A stretch of 64,000 nt of DNA from Leptasterias polaris (taxonomy: Eukaryota > Echinodermata > Asteroidea > Forcipulatida > Asteriidae), in NCBI GenBank assembly GCA_037783415.1, contig JAZGTN010000196.1, positions 1,054,001 through 1,118,000 of the forward strand, given 5' to 3'. The position numbers and the translations under genes are program-made. Positions within the stretch are counted from its first letter, which is position 1, and each line of letters starts with the position of its first letter. Under the pieces are notes generated by a model. The model saw only the letters and a program-made list of their open reading frames with translations. It was not told where the DNA came from and made no database searches. Shown piece by piece: positions 33,101-45,100 of the stretch.

Positions 33101-36100
33101 CCAGGTAACACTCAGCTCCAAGTGCTAGGCATGATCAACGCCACACTACAGTATCGTCATAAGTAAATCAGAGAACGCGTATTCATCATCAAGAACCAGA
33201 AATGCTCATTGCTAAGCAAAACAGCCTGCGTTGAACTTGGCCTCATACAACGAATCAATGAGGTTCAAACCGGGTCTGCATCATCCATTTTTCGGTCAGA
33301 ATTTCCAAAGCTTTTCACAGGTTTGGGAAGATTAAAGAATGAGTACCATATAACGCTACGCCAAGATGCAAAGCCTGTTCGACTGTACTCACCAAGGAAA
33401 ATCCCACATCCGTTACTTCCAAAGGTGAAGTCCGAAATTGACAAAATGCTAACACAGGGAGTAATTTCTCCAGTTACAGTGCCCACCGCGTGGTGCTCTG
33501 GAATCGTCCCTGTACCCAAGTCTAATGGTAACATACGGATATGCGTTGACCTCACCCAGCTGAACAAAGGCGTGGAACGCGAGATACATCCTATGTCTTC
33601 GGTCGACGAAAGCCTCGCTAAACTCGGCAAAAGCAAGATTTTCACCAAGCTTGATGCGAATAGTGGTTTCTGGCAACTTCCACTGGATAATGACTCAAAA
33701 CTGTTGACAACATTCATTACACCATTCGGTCGATACTGTTTCAACAGACTGCCATTCGCTGACACCTATTTTTTCTCTCCATATTTTGGAGCATTGCGGT
33801 TTATACGCAGGGCGGTTTATAATCCGAAAATTACGTGTTCAGTCAGTGGACTATTGATACATTCTATAAAATTACATGTATATATTAGAATATAAGATCA
33901 GATATGATGTCGTCAACAATAATGCGAAAAATACATGTTTGTAGAACATGAACGGGGGACTGGACTGCGGTGCTTGGGGGTATTGTGAATTGTGTGCACG
34001 GACGGGTACGAACTTTCCAAACAGCCAAAATTATTTACCCTGGGTTTTTCCCGCTTCCAAAAAGCACCTCTCCTTTTCTCCGGTCGTTTCGCAGCCTTTT
34101 TTTTCTTGCTTAGTGGAAATATTGTTGGAACAGCATCTGGCAAAAGCATGGCCTTATACTTCATGCCAAATTGGTTGTGAAGGCCACGTTCAAAGCAACT
34201 TGGCTCAAAGTGGACACTGCAGAGCATAGGCTGCTCGCTCCGTCCAGACCATTTGGCTCTGGTCAGCTTCACATTCGCCGTCCATATCCGTCTGAATTTT
34301 GGGTCCGATGGAAATTTATGGACACTAACTGCATCTTTAGTGGTGTTGCTACACCCAGCAGCAACACACCTTGATGGCATTTGTTAAAATCAACGTAAAA
34401 AGACCCCAAAAGAGAGAGACAAACTTCTTCGAACTTGTTCCTTCTGTGCAGTGTTTGCATGGCCCCACGCACATGACATGACAAGTCGTTCTGTTGAATT
34501 GCCTTTGTTTACGTCACGGATTTTATGTTAATGAGGAGGTATGGGTGGGGCGCAGCGGCCCCCCTACATTAGCATATTTCCCTAGCCGGAAGGCGCAAAC
34601 GCTAAGACTTTTACACACAATAGCGCCCCCTGCTGACTCCCCCATGATGCCCCGCGGCATGGGCGCCACGTGAGCTTCCTCTTTTCTTGTGAGCGCAACA
34701 TTTACACAACACTACTGTGGGGAGGGAGTCTACGTCACTCTACTTACCTATGGGCTACTGGGAGGTGCAGTGTGTGGGTGACGTAATAGCCTTTTGTTTT
34801 GTGTCAGCGAAATGCTTGCGCATGCGCAAAAGAAATGCATATGTAGGTATCAGAGGTGACGTATTTTCTGTAATAGAAATGAATATTGTCCATCGGCAAA
34901 CAGGGGGGAGGAAGGGATTGAGATTGTCGAAGATTAAAAGTTTGTGTGTGATTCAAGTATATAAGATTAATATATCGTGTATGTTGGGCATTTATTAGTG
35001 TTTCTCGTTCTTTCTCTGAACCAAGTCTAAATATTTATAGCAAGGAGAGCTTGTCTAGGCCATTCAGACATACTTAAAACCCTCCAGCTAGGGGCTTCAG
35101 TGGGCCCCTGGACCAAACGCTGTAAATGATCATGCCGTCCCCCCCTCCCACATTTTGAGACGGATTGACGCCCCTGCTCCTGTTTCATCTGTGAATTACT
35201 TTAAAGAAAGAATACAGATTCAAAAACTGCATCACAAAATACAATTATTGTTTCTTTATATGGTCCTATTACTTTATTTACAATGTCATTTACTGTTCTA
35301 TTGATGCAGGTTGTCAATACTTTACTAAAAATAATGAAGTCATCTTTGTATTATTCAGGCCCACATAGGCACGCTACGTCAGTGAAACCAGAAAGAGTAA
35401 ATCCTCCCAAGGAAGACCAGACAAACTTTCAAGAAAAAAAAACCCATGGTAGGAATAATTAAATAAACTTTATTTAACCAAAACAATCAACTTCATTAAA
35501 GAAAGGCAGCGTAGCGTCATTGTTTTGAAACATTTTTGTAATGAATCCAGAATCAAAAGAATTGCAAAGTCACAACAGTTTTTGCTATTTTTTGTCTTCT
35601 TCTTGTTTTTGGAACTTTTTCCTTTCCAAGTACACCAAGTCTTGTATAAACCTGTTTATTGTAGGCGATTTGAGACGCCTGCAGATAAAGCGCTTTAATA
35701 ATCAGTTTTATAAAAACTGTTTACTTACCATTTAAACGTTGCATTAAAGGAGCAGTACACGGAACAAATTAATTTGTAATTTTTTGATTTCCAATCCAAA
35801 GTTTGGTTAAATTAAAAATCAGTCATTTACACTGTTTCCATCTCTGAGCAGGAAAGATGGACAAAGTTCACAGTAGACAGTCATCTGAACATCAATCATC
35901 ATCCAATACATCAGGTATTGATGAAAAAATGCTACAAGTCCTAGCCCGAAATATTGGGAAAGATTGGAAGCGAATCGCCCTTTATTTGGGTTTAAAACCT
36001 GCAAAGATTGACACATTTGATATCGACTACAGAAATGACATCAAAGAATGCACTTTTCAAATGCTCCTTTATTGGGCAAAAATGCAAACAAACGCAAAGG

Positions 36101-39100
36101 AAGTTACTTACGGGTTGAAGATAGCGTTTGAAAAACTCGGCCGCAAAGATTTGGTCAACAAAATAACAAGTAAGTACAGCACTAATTTTATTTTTCTTAA
36201 CAATTTATACCTAAAAAACTGTTAAAAACCTCTTTTTGGAAACAAGTCTACTCATTCACACCCTAGTTTTTAAAAAAGTATGCAAATGACCTGTCAAAAT
36301 GTCACTATTTCACTAAGGAAAAAAGGAGAAAAAAGAACGGAACCTGTCTATTGTTCCTTGAGATTTTTCTCCTCAAATCTTGCACCTTTTGATACACATG
36401 AAATTTTGTATAAACAAACTTGCTGTTTGGAGTGAGCTTGAAGGTTTGGAGGTCATTGTGTGAACCATGTGTGAACAGAACTTTCCGTGTCCCCCAAATA
36501 ATAACCAGTATTCTTGTAAACTGTTGTTAAGAAGTTTAGCCAGATTTAAGGATAAAACTTATTATAAAATGACAACTTTTGCTATATTGATCAAAAAGTC
36601 CAATCATTATATGAAAAACTGGGCATCTAACACCCTCCGAAGGCAGCGACCCATTCAACCCGGGATTTTAATTTCCTTCAAATTCACACACTTATACTCA
36701 GTGTTCTCCACAGACTTTTTGTTTGGGAGGGCGGCATGACGTAATGAAAATGGCGCCCGTCGATATGACGTCATCAAAATGGCGCCTGTTGGTTTATGAC
36801 GTCATCGAAAGGAAAAAACACCCGAGATAATCCTTTTCTTAAAAATAATCTTATTAACCCCCGGGCCCCGACACTATAATAAGGAGAATGATTGACATCC
36901 ATTTCATTCTGTCGAAACAACCTTGTTGTAAAACTAATTCAAAACCTACAATTTGTTATACATTTTGCTTTGTGCGCCGCGCCAAAAACATCAGAGGGAT
37001 ATGCCGCTCAGTGTTGGATTTTAGACTAGCTGGATTTATATGCGTTGGTGGTGATCGGATAGCCCACACATGCAATTTTCGAAACGGAAAAAAAAAAATA
37101 AAAAATTACAAAAAAACATTTTTTTGACGATCTTATCCCCTAATTTCTGCCCTCAATAATACCTTTTTCATCAACAACCATTTTCATGGATTTGTGATTA
37201 GAGGTTCCGTTGTTTAGAACTTAGTTTTCAATAAAATCGTCGAGATTCAACGATCGGTAAACAACGCACGGTACGCACATTGAGAACAAATTCAATGAAC
37301 TTTGCCCCGCAACGCCCTCTATTGGCAAAAGTTGTCAATGTTTGAATATCCTTCAAGGCTGTACATTGTACCAATCTGCAGGCGTGCGGCACAGTGTGTT
37401 GCAATTCTTTATCGGCCCGTGAACGTGTACTGCGTTGGAGTCTAGAAAGCTCTCTTATGAATATGGTAATCAACGGCCAATCACAGCGTGCGAAATGTTG
37501 GTTAGCTTGGACTTTGGACCATGTGTGTTGTGTATGCGTTATGCATGGACTACCGACCGAACGTTGTTGGGCGTAGTGGGCACCGGATGGTGGATCGGAT
37601 GCCGAATGGGCTTGTAGAAAGAGAGCAGGTGAAGTTGGATTGGTCTCATCCTCATCCTCATCCTCAGCCTGCCAAGTCCACCATGCTGGCCATAAGGCCC
37701 AACAGCCTGAGCCTTGCCAGTGCCGAAGCCAATACCGCTGGTAGGAAGAGGGACACGCACTGTTAAAGGTTCAACAGGCGGTCCCCCGATGGGCGGGCCA
37801 GCCTCCTGCAAAGGTCCAGGGACGCACCCAGAAAGGTGGGAACCTGCGAGGGGATGGGCCGAGATTATAAAACCGAGGTCGGAAGCTAGACGCCAGGTAA
37901 GCCAGAGCGCCGCTTCCGTCTTGAGAACGCCCCACGACCAGTCAAACGTCGAGGTACATAAAAACCATGATGCCTCGCTTTCGCAGTGTCGCCCCGGTCG
38001 TCTTTGCGATCCGGGTGAACACCTGCAGTGAGGTGTAAAGTCCGAACTGGAGCACCGCAAATTCGTACAGGGTATCGTTGTATTGGAACGTAGGAATTTG
38101 CGGTGCTCCAGCCTGATTGGTATGTGAAGATACGCGTCTAGTCCAGACTTGCCGCCCACGCGGGCGTTGATATCAACCCCAGAATTGTTTTCAGCGTCTC
38201 CATACGGAAACGCTTCGGACGTATAAACCTATTGAGGGGTTTCAGATTTAGGATCGGGCGCCACACGCCAGCCTCCTTCTTGGGGGTCAAGAAGAAGGTT
38301 GACATGAAGCCTGTCCGAGTCCCCAAACGGGGAACAATATGCACCGCTCGCTTCAGGAGGAGAGTGCTGATCTCCCCCTTGAGAGAGCGACACTTTGCCA
38401 TGTCGGACGGTACTGGGGTTGGCCGACTTAGCATGTCTGATTGGGGGTCCTCATAAACTTGAGCGCATAACCACTTCTGATCGTTTCGAGAACCCACCGG
38501 TCGGAGGTAACCTGAACACAGGACCCCAAGAACTCCTGAAGGCAGCCTCCCACGGGTCCGTCGGCGGGAGGTCGCCTGGAGACAATCAAGTCACTTACAT
38601 CACGGGGAGCGGGCGCATGAAAGCCGCGGCCCGACTGGGCATGCTGCTGTCCGAGGGGACTGTGAAAAACGTGGGCCGGCAAAGTTTTCGGCACGGCCAC
38701 GAAAACTGCAACGTGCCGCCTTTTGCACGCAGCGTCGGAGGATAACAAACGATGCCTGTTTCCTAGCCTTACCCGCGGCTTTGAATGTCGGGGCTTGCGG
38801 CTTCTTTAGGTTGATCTTATCGGTGGCCTTGAGGCGTTTAGCCTCAGCCTCCATCTATTCCTGGAATATTCCCGCAAACAGATCTGACCCTGTGAGCGGG
38901 AGGTCATCTAGGCCTTATGCACACCCGCTGATGGCAAAAATAGAGCGTCAAGAACATTGGCTCGACGCGCCGAAGTCGCCAGGGTCATTACTTTCGTGAA
39001 CTGGTCCAACACGGAGAAAAGTCCGTTGTCGAGGCAGTGGAGAGCAGCAACCATCATGTCTGCCGGTACCGTCTTCCGGGCAACGTCCTCCAGCTTCCAG

Positions 39101-42100
39101 CGGGTCTTATCCGCAAAGGGGGGCTTGGAGGATGCCGACCCTCTGTCGGCGGCCAGCTTGTCTGTGGCCGAGTCCGGCAGGACGGGGGTGGCAAAATATT
39201 TATCGAAATCCCCGGAGGGAATAATAATAATAATAATAATAACCAGTTCTTATATAGCGCATTTCACAATAACGTCTCAATGCGCTTTACATTAGTGCCC
39301 TGGTCATTGGGCCAATAACATTCCTTTAATCTTTCTCAGCTCCCTGGGGAGTATACAGCCCGAGCTGCCGTGATGGCGCTCTGAAGGCTTTTTCAAACAC
39401 AATATCAACCTCTACCCTTGCAGGTACCCATTTATACCCCTGGGTGAAGAGAAGCAATTACATGTATAGCAAAGTGTCTTGCTCAAGGACACAAGCATCA
39501 TGACCGGGACTCGAACCCACACCCCGATGACTAAACCACCAGAACTTGAATCCGATGCTCTTAACCACTCGGCCATGACACTCTACAATAGTAGGGTTCC
39601 GTACACTTGGAGTACGGAGTCCAAGTTTTGGCCCCTATCACCCCGGCAATGCGGTTAACGCACACCTGATCCAAGGGCATCAAGGGGGAGGCCTAGGGCA
39701 CTCCCGTCACCGGGCCGCGACCTCCTTTTGAACGACTGGCGTTCCTCAGGAGGGGGTTCAGAGTTAAAGGGGAGATCTGGGGTGTTTCAAAATAATGTGA
39801 AATATGTGTCAACCAAAGGGTCAAAAATTCAAGTACAGTATGCTAAAAAAAGCATTTGACAAAATATTGTTTATAGCCAGGTGTTAATGTTTATTGAAAC
39901 CAAGAGGAAATTTTAATGCTCCCTCAGTTTCACTATTGGCGAGACCTTGAAAATAGCAACCCTACTGCTGTTATGCATGGGACAATGGCTGTTGTTGCCC
40001 TACAGAAAGTTTTTAAAAAGCATTATAAACCTAATTTAAAAGCTAAGTTTAATTAGGAATACATACTGAAAGAAAGAAAAAATCTCAGTAAACACTGGCT
40101 GGATTCATCTATACCACAGTTAGCCATGCGGCATGGTGCTACGAAAGAATCACTCCAGTGACCAATCACTACAGAATAAATAAAAATCTCATTATCTCAA
40201 TAAATCCTACCTAGACACCATTAGGAATAACATAAATAAATGACATGAATGATGTTTGTATTTGATTTCAACTTTTCACTGTGCATGGAACAGCCCTGTT
40301 ACGCATGGGACAATGTCAAGAAAGATTCATTTCTATGCTGATAAGTTGTTTTTTGTGGATGGTCTATTGTCAGTCATCCATAAATAATATATCCTACAGG
40401 GTTTAACCATATAAAAAACATTTATCTGGTTTATCCACACACCAATCAGATGTTTAGCATACATTACAAGTAGTACTACAAAAGGATCATTTCGGTGAAC
40501 AATCACTACAGAAAGAACAGAAGGCTAACTACATATCAAGTCCTACCCAAGCTTTTAGGCAGCCAGCCGTGCAGCCGTGATTGGCACGGCTAAATTAAAT
40601 AAATCACGGCCTATTTTCAGATGCACGGCTTCCGTTTTTTATTGCAAGCCGTGCTCTCGAAAAAAGAAAAACATCTATTTTTTGTATCATTAATAATTAT
40701 TTGATGAAATAAATTTGCAAGAGTGAAACTTAATTCTGGATCAGGAAGAAAAAGTAGCTACGCGCGATCGGTTTGCTCAGTTTCGAGAGAGCTTGATAGC
40801 AGAAGAAATATTCTCGATCCCAAGCACGATGTTATATCTATCCCATACACGCAACCCGCTACATCAGCCTATGATTCTCCCAATTCTTTGGGAAGGAGGT
40901 TGTCATTTGTATGTCTGGTTTTTACCTCCACAAATAAATTGCCTGTTAACTGCGTGGTATTGCTATGCAGACTTCTTTTGAAACCAATGAGAACTGGTCG
41001 GCAACCAGACTATTTAACAGCAGCATACATCGCACGTGTATTGATGTAGCTCTGACGGACGGTGTGTTTACGGAAACTAACCGATGCCTCCCGCTTGCAA
41101 AGTAAGACTAAGAAGACCTGCCTGTGGTCTGGATATAAACTTGATCAAGTATTAAACCGTTGTTTCTGCACAAAATATTGATTTTACATAAACTTAGGTC
41201 TCAATTTTAATCAATTAAAGATTCATCAGTCTTCACTTCGTTGCGACGACGATCGTATTCGTAACCGTCCGTCTGCGGGGTCTTGACCCAAACCGTGCCG
41301 ATCAATGTTGATTTTGGTCTGTGTCCTTTCTCTATGGTTGGTTTAAAACACTTCATCACTGGATTTTATTTATTAATGTTTACGCTAATGCACGTATTTG
41401 TTATAATTAATTACTTATCATGTCATGAAAATATTAATGACTGCCCATGTACAGCAAAATGGTATGATTCAAAGTCGAGTCTGGCCCGACCATGGGCCGA
41501 CTTAGTATTTAGTAAACAAATTAGTTTTTTAGCAATAAAAATCAGACTGATAAACACTTTTAAAAAAGATTATTTTTTAGTTGAACACCAATTGAAACTG
41601 TATTTGTTTTTTTGTTATATCTCTTTAAAATCTGAACCTTGTTTTCTGTTTACTTTTTAAGTTGCTCCCCAGGATTGTAAATGTATACAACAACAGAATT
41701 AATAAAAATATCAACAAAACTGTTAAAAAAATAAGACAGTAAAATTACTCAAAATATAGATCATCAACCATCACACAGGTTCAAATCCTTGCATGCCTGT
41801 GTGGTGTTTTTGTTGTAAAACCTTTGCGCAACGCCGGGTACGAGGCTGGTGCAATCGCAATGGGACGCCGTTGTCTTCAAAATCAACTTTCACTTACACA
41901 CCCTGATTTTTTGGTTACACACCCTGTTTCACTGATCCTGCCTAAAAGCTTGGTCCTACCTACTACATGTAGACATCATAAGAATGTAAGAGTAACACAC
42001 ATAGCACAAGTACTACATGACTAAATCATTTCTGTGTATAAAATGAAAAACACAAGACTTTGCATAGCAATATTCATGGGAGAAACGAGTTCGGCATGGG

Positions 42101-45100
42101 AAAAATGTCAAGAAGTATCCATTGCTACATACATGTACATATAATGTACAGTACATTGGCTGGCAAGATTTGGGTGCTGGTAAGTTGTTTTGTATGGTTG
42201 GCTTTGGGGAATGTATAGCTGCAGAATGTTTAGAATATGCTTGCTGCTAACCTTAAAAATGCTCAGAAACTTACAATTAAAGTAGGTGTTCAAAATTATC
42301 TGTTTAGCAATAAAAGATGGGTTTAAAAACGCTCTACGTTTAGAAATCTCTTTCCCAAAGTATCAAGCCTGTCCAGGTAGGATTGTTCCATATTAATAAC
42401 CCACTACATTAGTCTATTCCCCGGGAGCATCCACAGGGAATAATGGTGGGCCCTTTCATTGGATCGCTTTACCCCGGGTCTACCCTAGCAATTGGGCATA
42501 CCCGAGGAATAGCTACCACTGCTCCGGACTGGGGTAAGCAGTAAAACCCTCGGTGAATTACTGCTATTGGAAAACAAAAGCACGCTTTGCTTACCCCATG
42601 TGGCGGACAGTGAAACATCAGAGTGCAAAAGAATAACAGCCGAAGCCAGGAAATGCACGTTAAATAAATTGGTCTGTTGATAGATACTTGTTCGAAAAGT
42701 TCACATTAGGGTGGTGTTTTATAAAAAATTAATAGTGAAATTTTGAATTGTCCTGGACGAGGTAAAAATCTTAAAACCTGTCTCACTAACTTTAAAAACA
42801 TACTAGTCTAGCCTTGGTTGTCAAGATCATGTCACCATACTCCCTTCCCTTGAGGCAGTGGGGTAGTAGTCTAGCCTAGGTTGTCAAGATCATGTCACCA
42901 TACTCCCTTCCCTTGAGGCAGTGGGGTAGTAGTCTAGCCTAGGTTGTCAAGATCATGTCACCATACTCCCTTCCCTTGAGGCAGTGGGGTAGTAGTCTAG
43001 CCTAGGTTGTCAAGATCATGTCACCATACTCCCTTCACTTGAGGCAGTGGGGTAGTAGTCTAGCCTAGGTTGTCAAGATCATGTCACCATACTCCCTTCC
43101 CTTGAGGCAGTGGGGTAGTAGTCTAGCCTAGGTTGTCAAGATCATGTCACCATACTCCCTTCCCTTGAGGCAGTGGGGTAGTAGTCTAGCCTAGGTTGTC
43201 AAGATCATGTCACCATACTCCCTTCCCTTGAGGCAGTGGGGTAGTAGTCTAACCTAGGTTGTCAAGATCATGTCACCATACTCCCTTCCCTTGAGGCAGT
43301 GGGGTAGTAGTCTAGCCTAGGTTGTCAAGATCATGTCACCATACTCCCTTCCCTTGATGCAGTGGGGTAGTAGTCAAGCCTAGGTTGTCAAGATCATGTC
43401 ACCATACTCCCTTCCCTTGAGGCAGTGGGGTAGTACTGTACATGTACCTCATAGCCAATAGCCAATCACACGAGACTCCCCTTTCAGTTTTTAATTCTTC
43501 AAGTCTTGCCAAAAAAATGAATTTTTCTGATTTCTTCTAATAATTCTGCAACAATCATTTTTTTTATATGGAGAAGAGTTCAAAAGGATGTTTTCAACTA
43601 TTCTGACACTAATTACATAACATTGGACCAAAGACAAGACTAAATCCTAGCCTTCTAAAGTTATATCCCACATGTAACGCTGAAGGCTCAAAGCGTTATG
43701 CATGGGACACCAGTTTTTAATCATGCTCCACAAACAAGCTGTAAAGGTATCAAACCATGATATTATTTTTTTACTATTCCTAATATACACTACATATACA
43801 TACATGTACCACTAGACCAAAAACAAGACTGAAATTTAAGGTTTTAAAAATTATGTCCCATAAATTAAGGCTAAAAGCATTATGCGTGGGACACCACTTT
43901 TGAATCATGCCTCACAAACAAGCTGAATGGTATCAACCCAAGTTAGTAATTGTTTTCTATTTCTATACTATAGTGCTACATAACAGCATGATCAAATTTT
44001 ATCTGGAAGATCCTACCTATTATTTAAAGGTAGCGTTTAAATGCATGGGAAATTTTTTCCTAAAACAGGGCTTTACACTTGGGGCAACTTGTGATTCTAG
44101 TGTAAATCAAACAAGAAGTGCCTATCAGAATAAAGTATAGGTAACCAGCTCTGGTTAGAACTGGTTACATTCTTACTAACTCTTAGAATGATGTCAAAAT
44201 TGTTTGCCATGTGTAGATTTCTGGCGTTACGCATGGGACAAACGGGACCAGAATAACAGATGGTTTCAGTAGAAGACCAAAGGTGTCGACCAGCACCCCC
44301 GATTGGCTTTATATGGATGGGGGAATACAAAGCAATGTTACAAAGTATGTTATAGCAATTAACTACCAATAGTTCAGGCAGTAAACACGTAAAAACAGCT
44401 AAATTTGCGTTACGCATGGGACATGTACCAAGGCAAACTATACTTGATGACTGCTGGCAAATAGTGCTATGCTCACCCATATACATCATTTTTTATCAAA
44501 GTAGCAGTGTGTAACAGTCTCCACAACATTTTAATCCAGCTCTATCTGTTTATCAACACACCTTAATTAGAACAGGCGAGAAAAGCGTTACGAAGACACT
44601 CAAAGCTCACTGTCTCCCCAAAATCTAACTAAAGACACAATAACCAAAAGCTGCCACTGACATGAATTTGGGACCTATTTCTGAAGAAATAAATTAGAAA
44701 CACCTCCTGCTTTGTTTCCTATAGTTTACAAATTCTCTGTTGAAATCATGATACTCTTCCTGGTTGAAACAAAAAAGCCCAAAAAGCGTTATGCATGGGA
44801 CACATTTGGGCAAATTTTGAGAAACTGTCCATTCCGAGATGAAATTCAGAAGTGCGCGCAACCTAAACAATGCCTAAGAAGGAAGAAAATGCATACAACT
44901 CACAACTAGATAGTCACAGTTAGTCAGGGGCTACCTGTTACGAGGCCTTTTGTCGAAATTTCAAGTTATTTTGAAACACCCCATCTAAAGCCCTTATCAT
45001 ATCCCTCTGAACCAGCCGCAGCTCTGTCTTGAGACAGGCAGTCTTTTGATGCTGTTGGCCAACTCGTCCTCTTCCTCGGCCGAGATGACTGAGTCAGAGG

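Larger units (their letters stand above)
39779..44982. mobile_element. 5.2-kb TIR DNA transposon with repeated 15-bp motif, ATCT TSD
   Basis: Both ends begin GGGGTGTTTCAAAATAA and match imperfectly for about 28 bp. ATCT is duplicated outside (39775-39778 and 44983-44986). It interrupts the DIRS gag. The interior has no recognisable transposase. The motif GTTAYGCATGGGACA recurs in one orientation at 39970, 40298, 43695, 43879 (variant), 44226, 44409 and 44788, clustered towards the ends as transposase-binding subterminal repeats often are. It also carries a nested hAT-like element and a 63-bp minisatellite. A 4-bp duplication occurs in several superfamilies (Sola, Chapaev, Academ, Ginger); I do not choose among them. 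Confidence 0.8.

Noticed and set aside
37539..38159. 206-codon minus ORF as an independent gene
   Set aside because: Its beginning is DIRS reverse transcriptase (DAYLHIPI) and the rest is frameshifted or unrelated; treated as part of the DIRS remnant.
39222..39580. Functional tRNA gene on the minus strand
   Set aside because: The tRNA-like part is continuous with a SINE body and (ATT)n tail.
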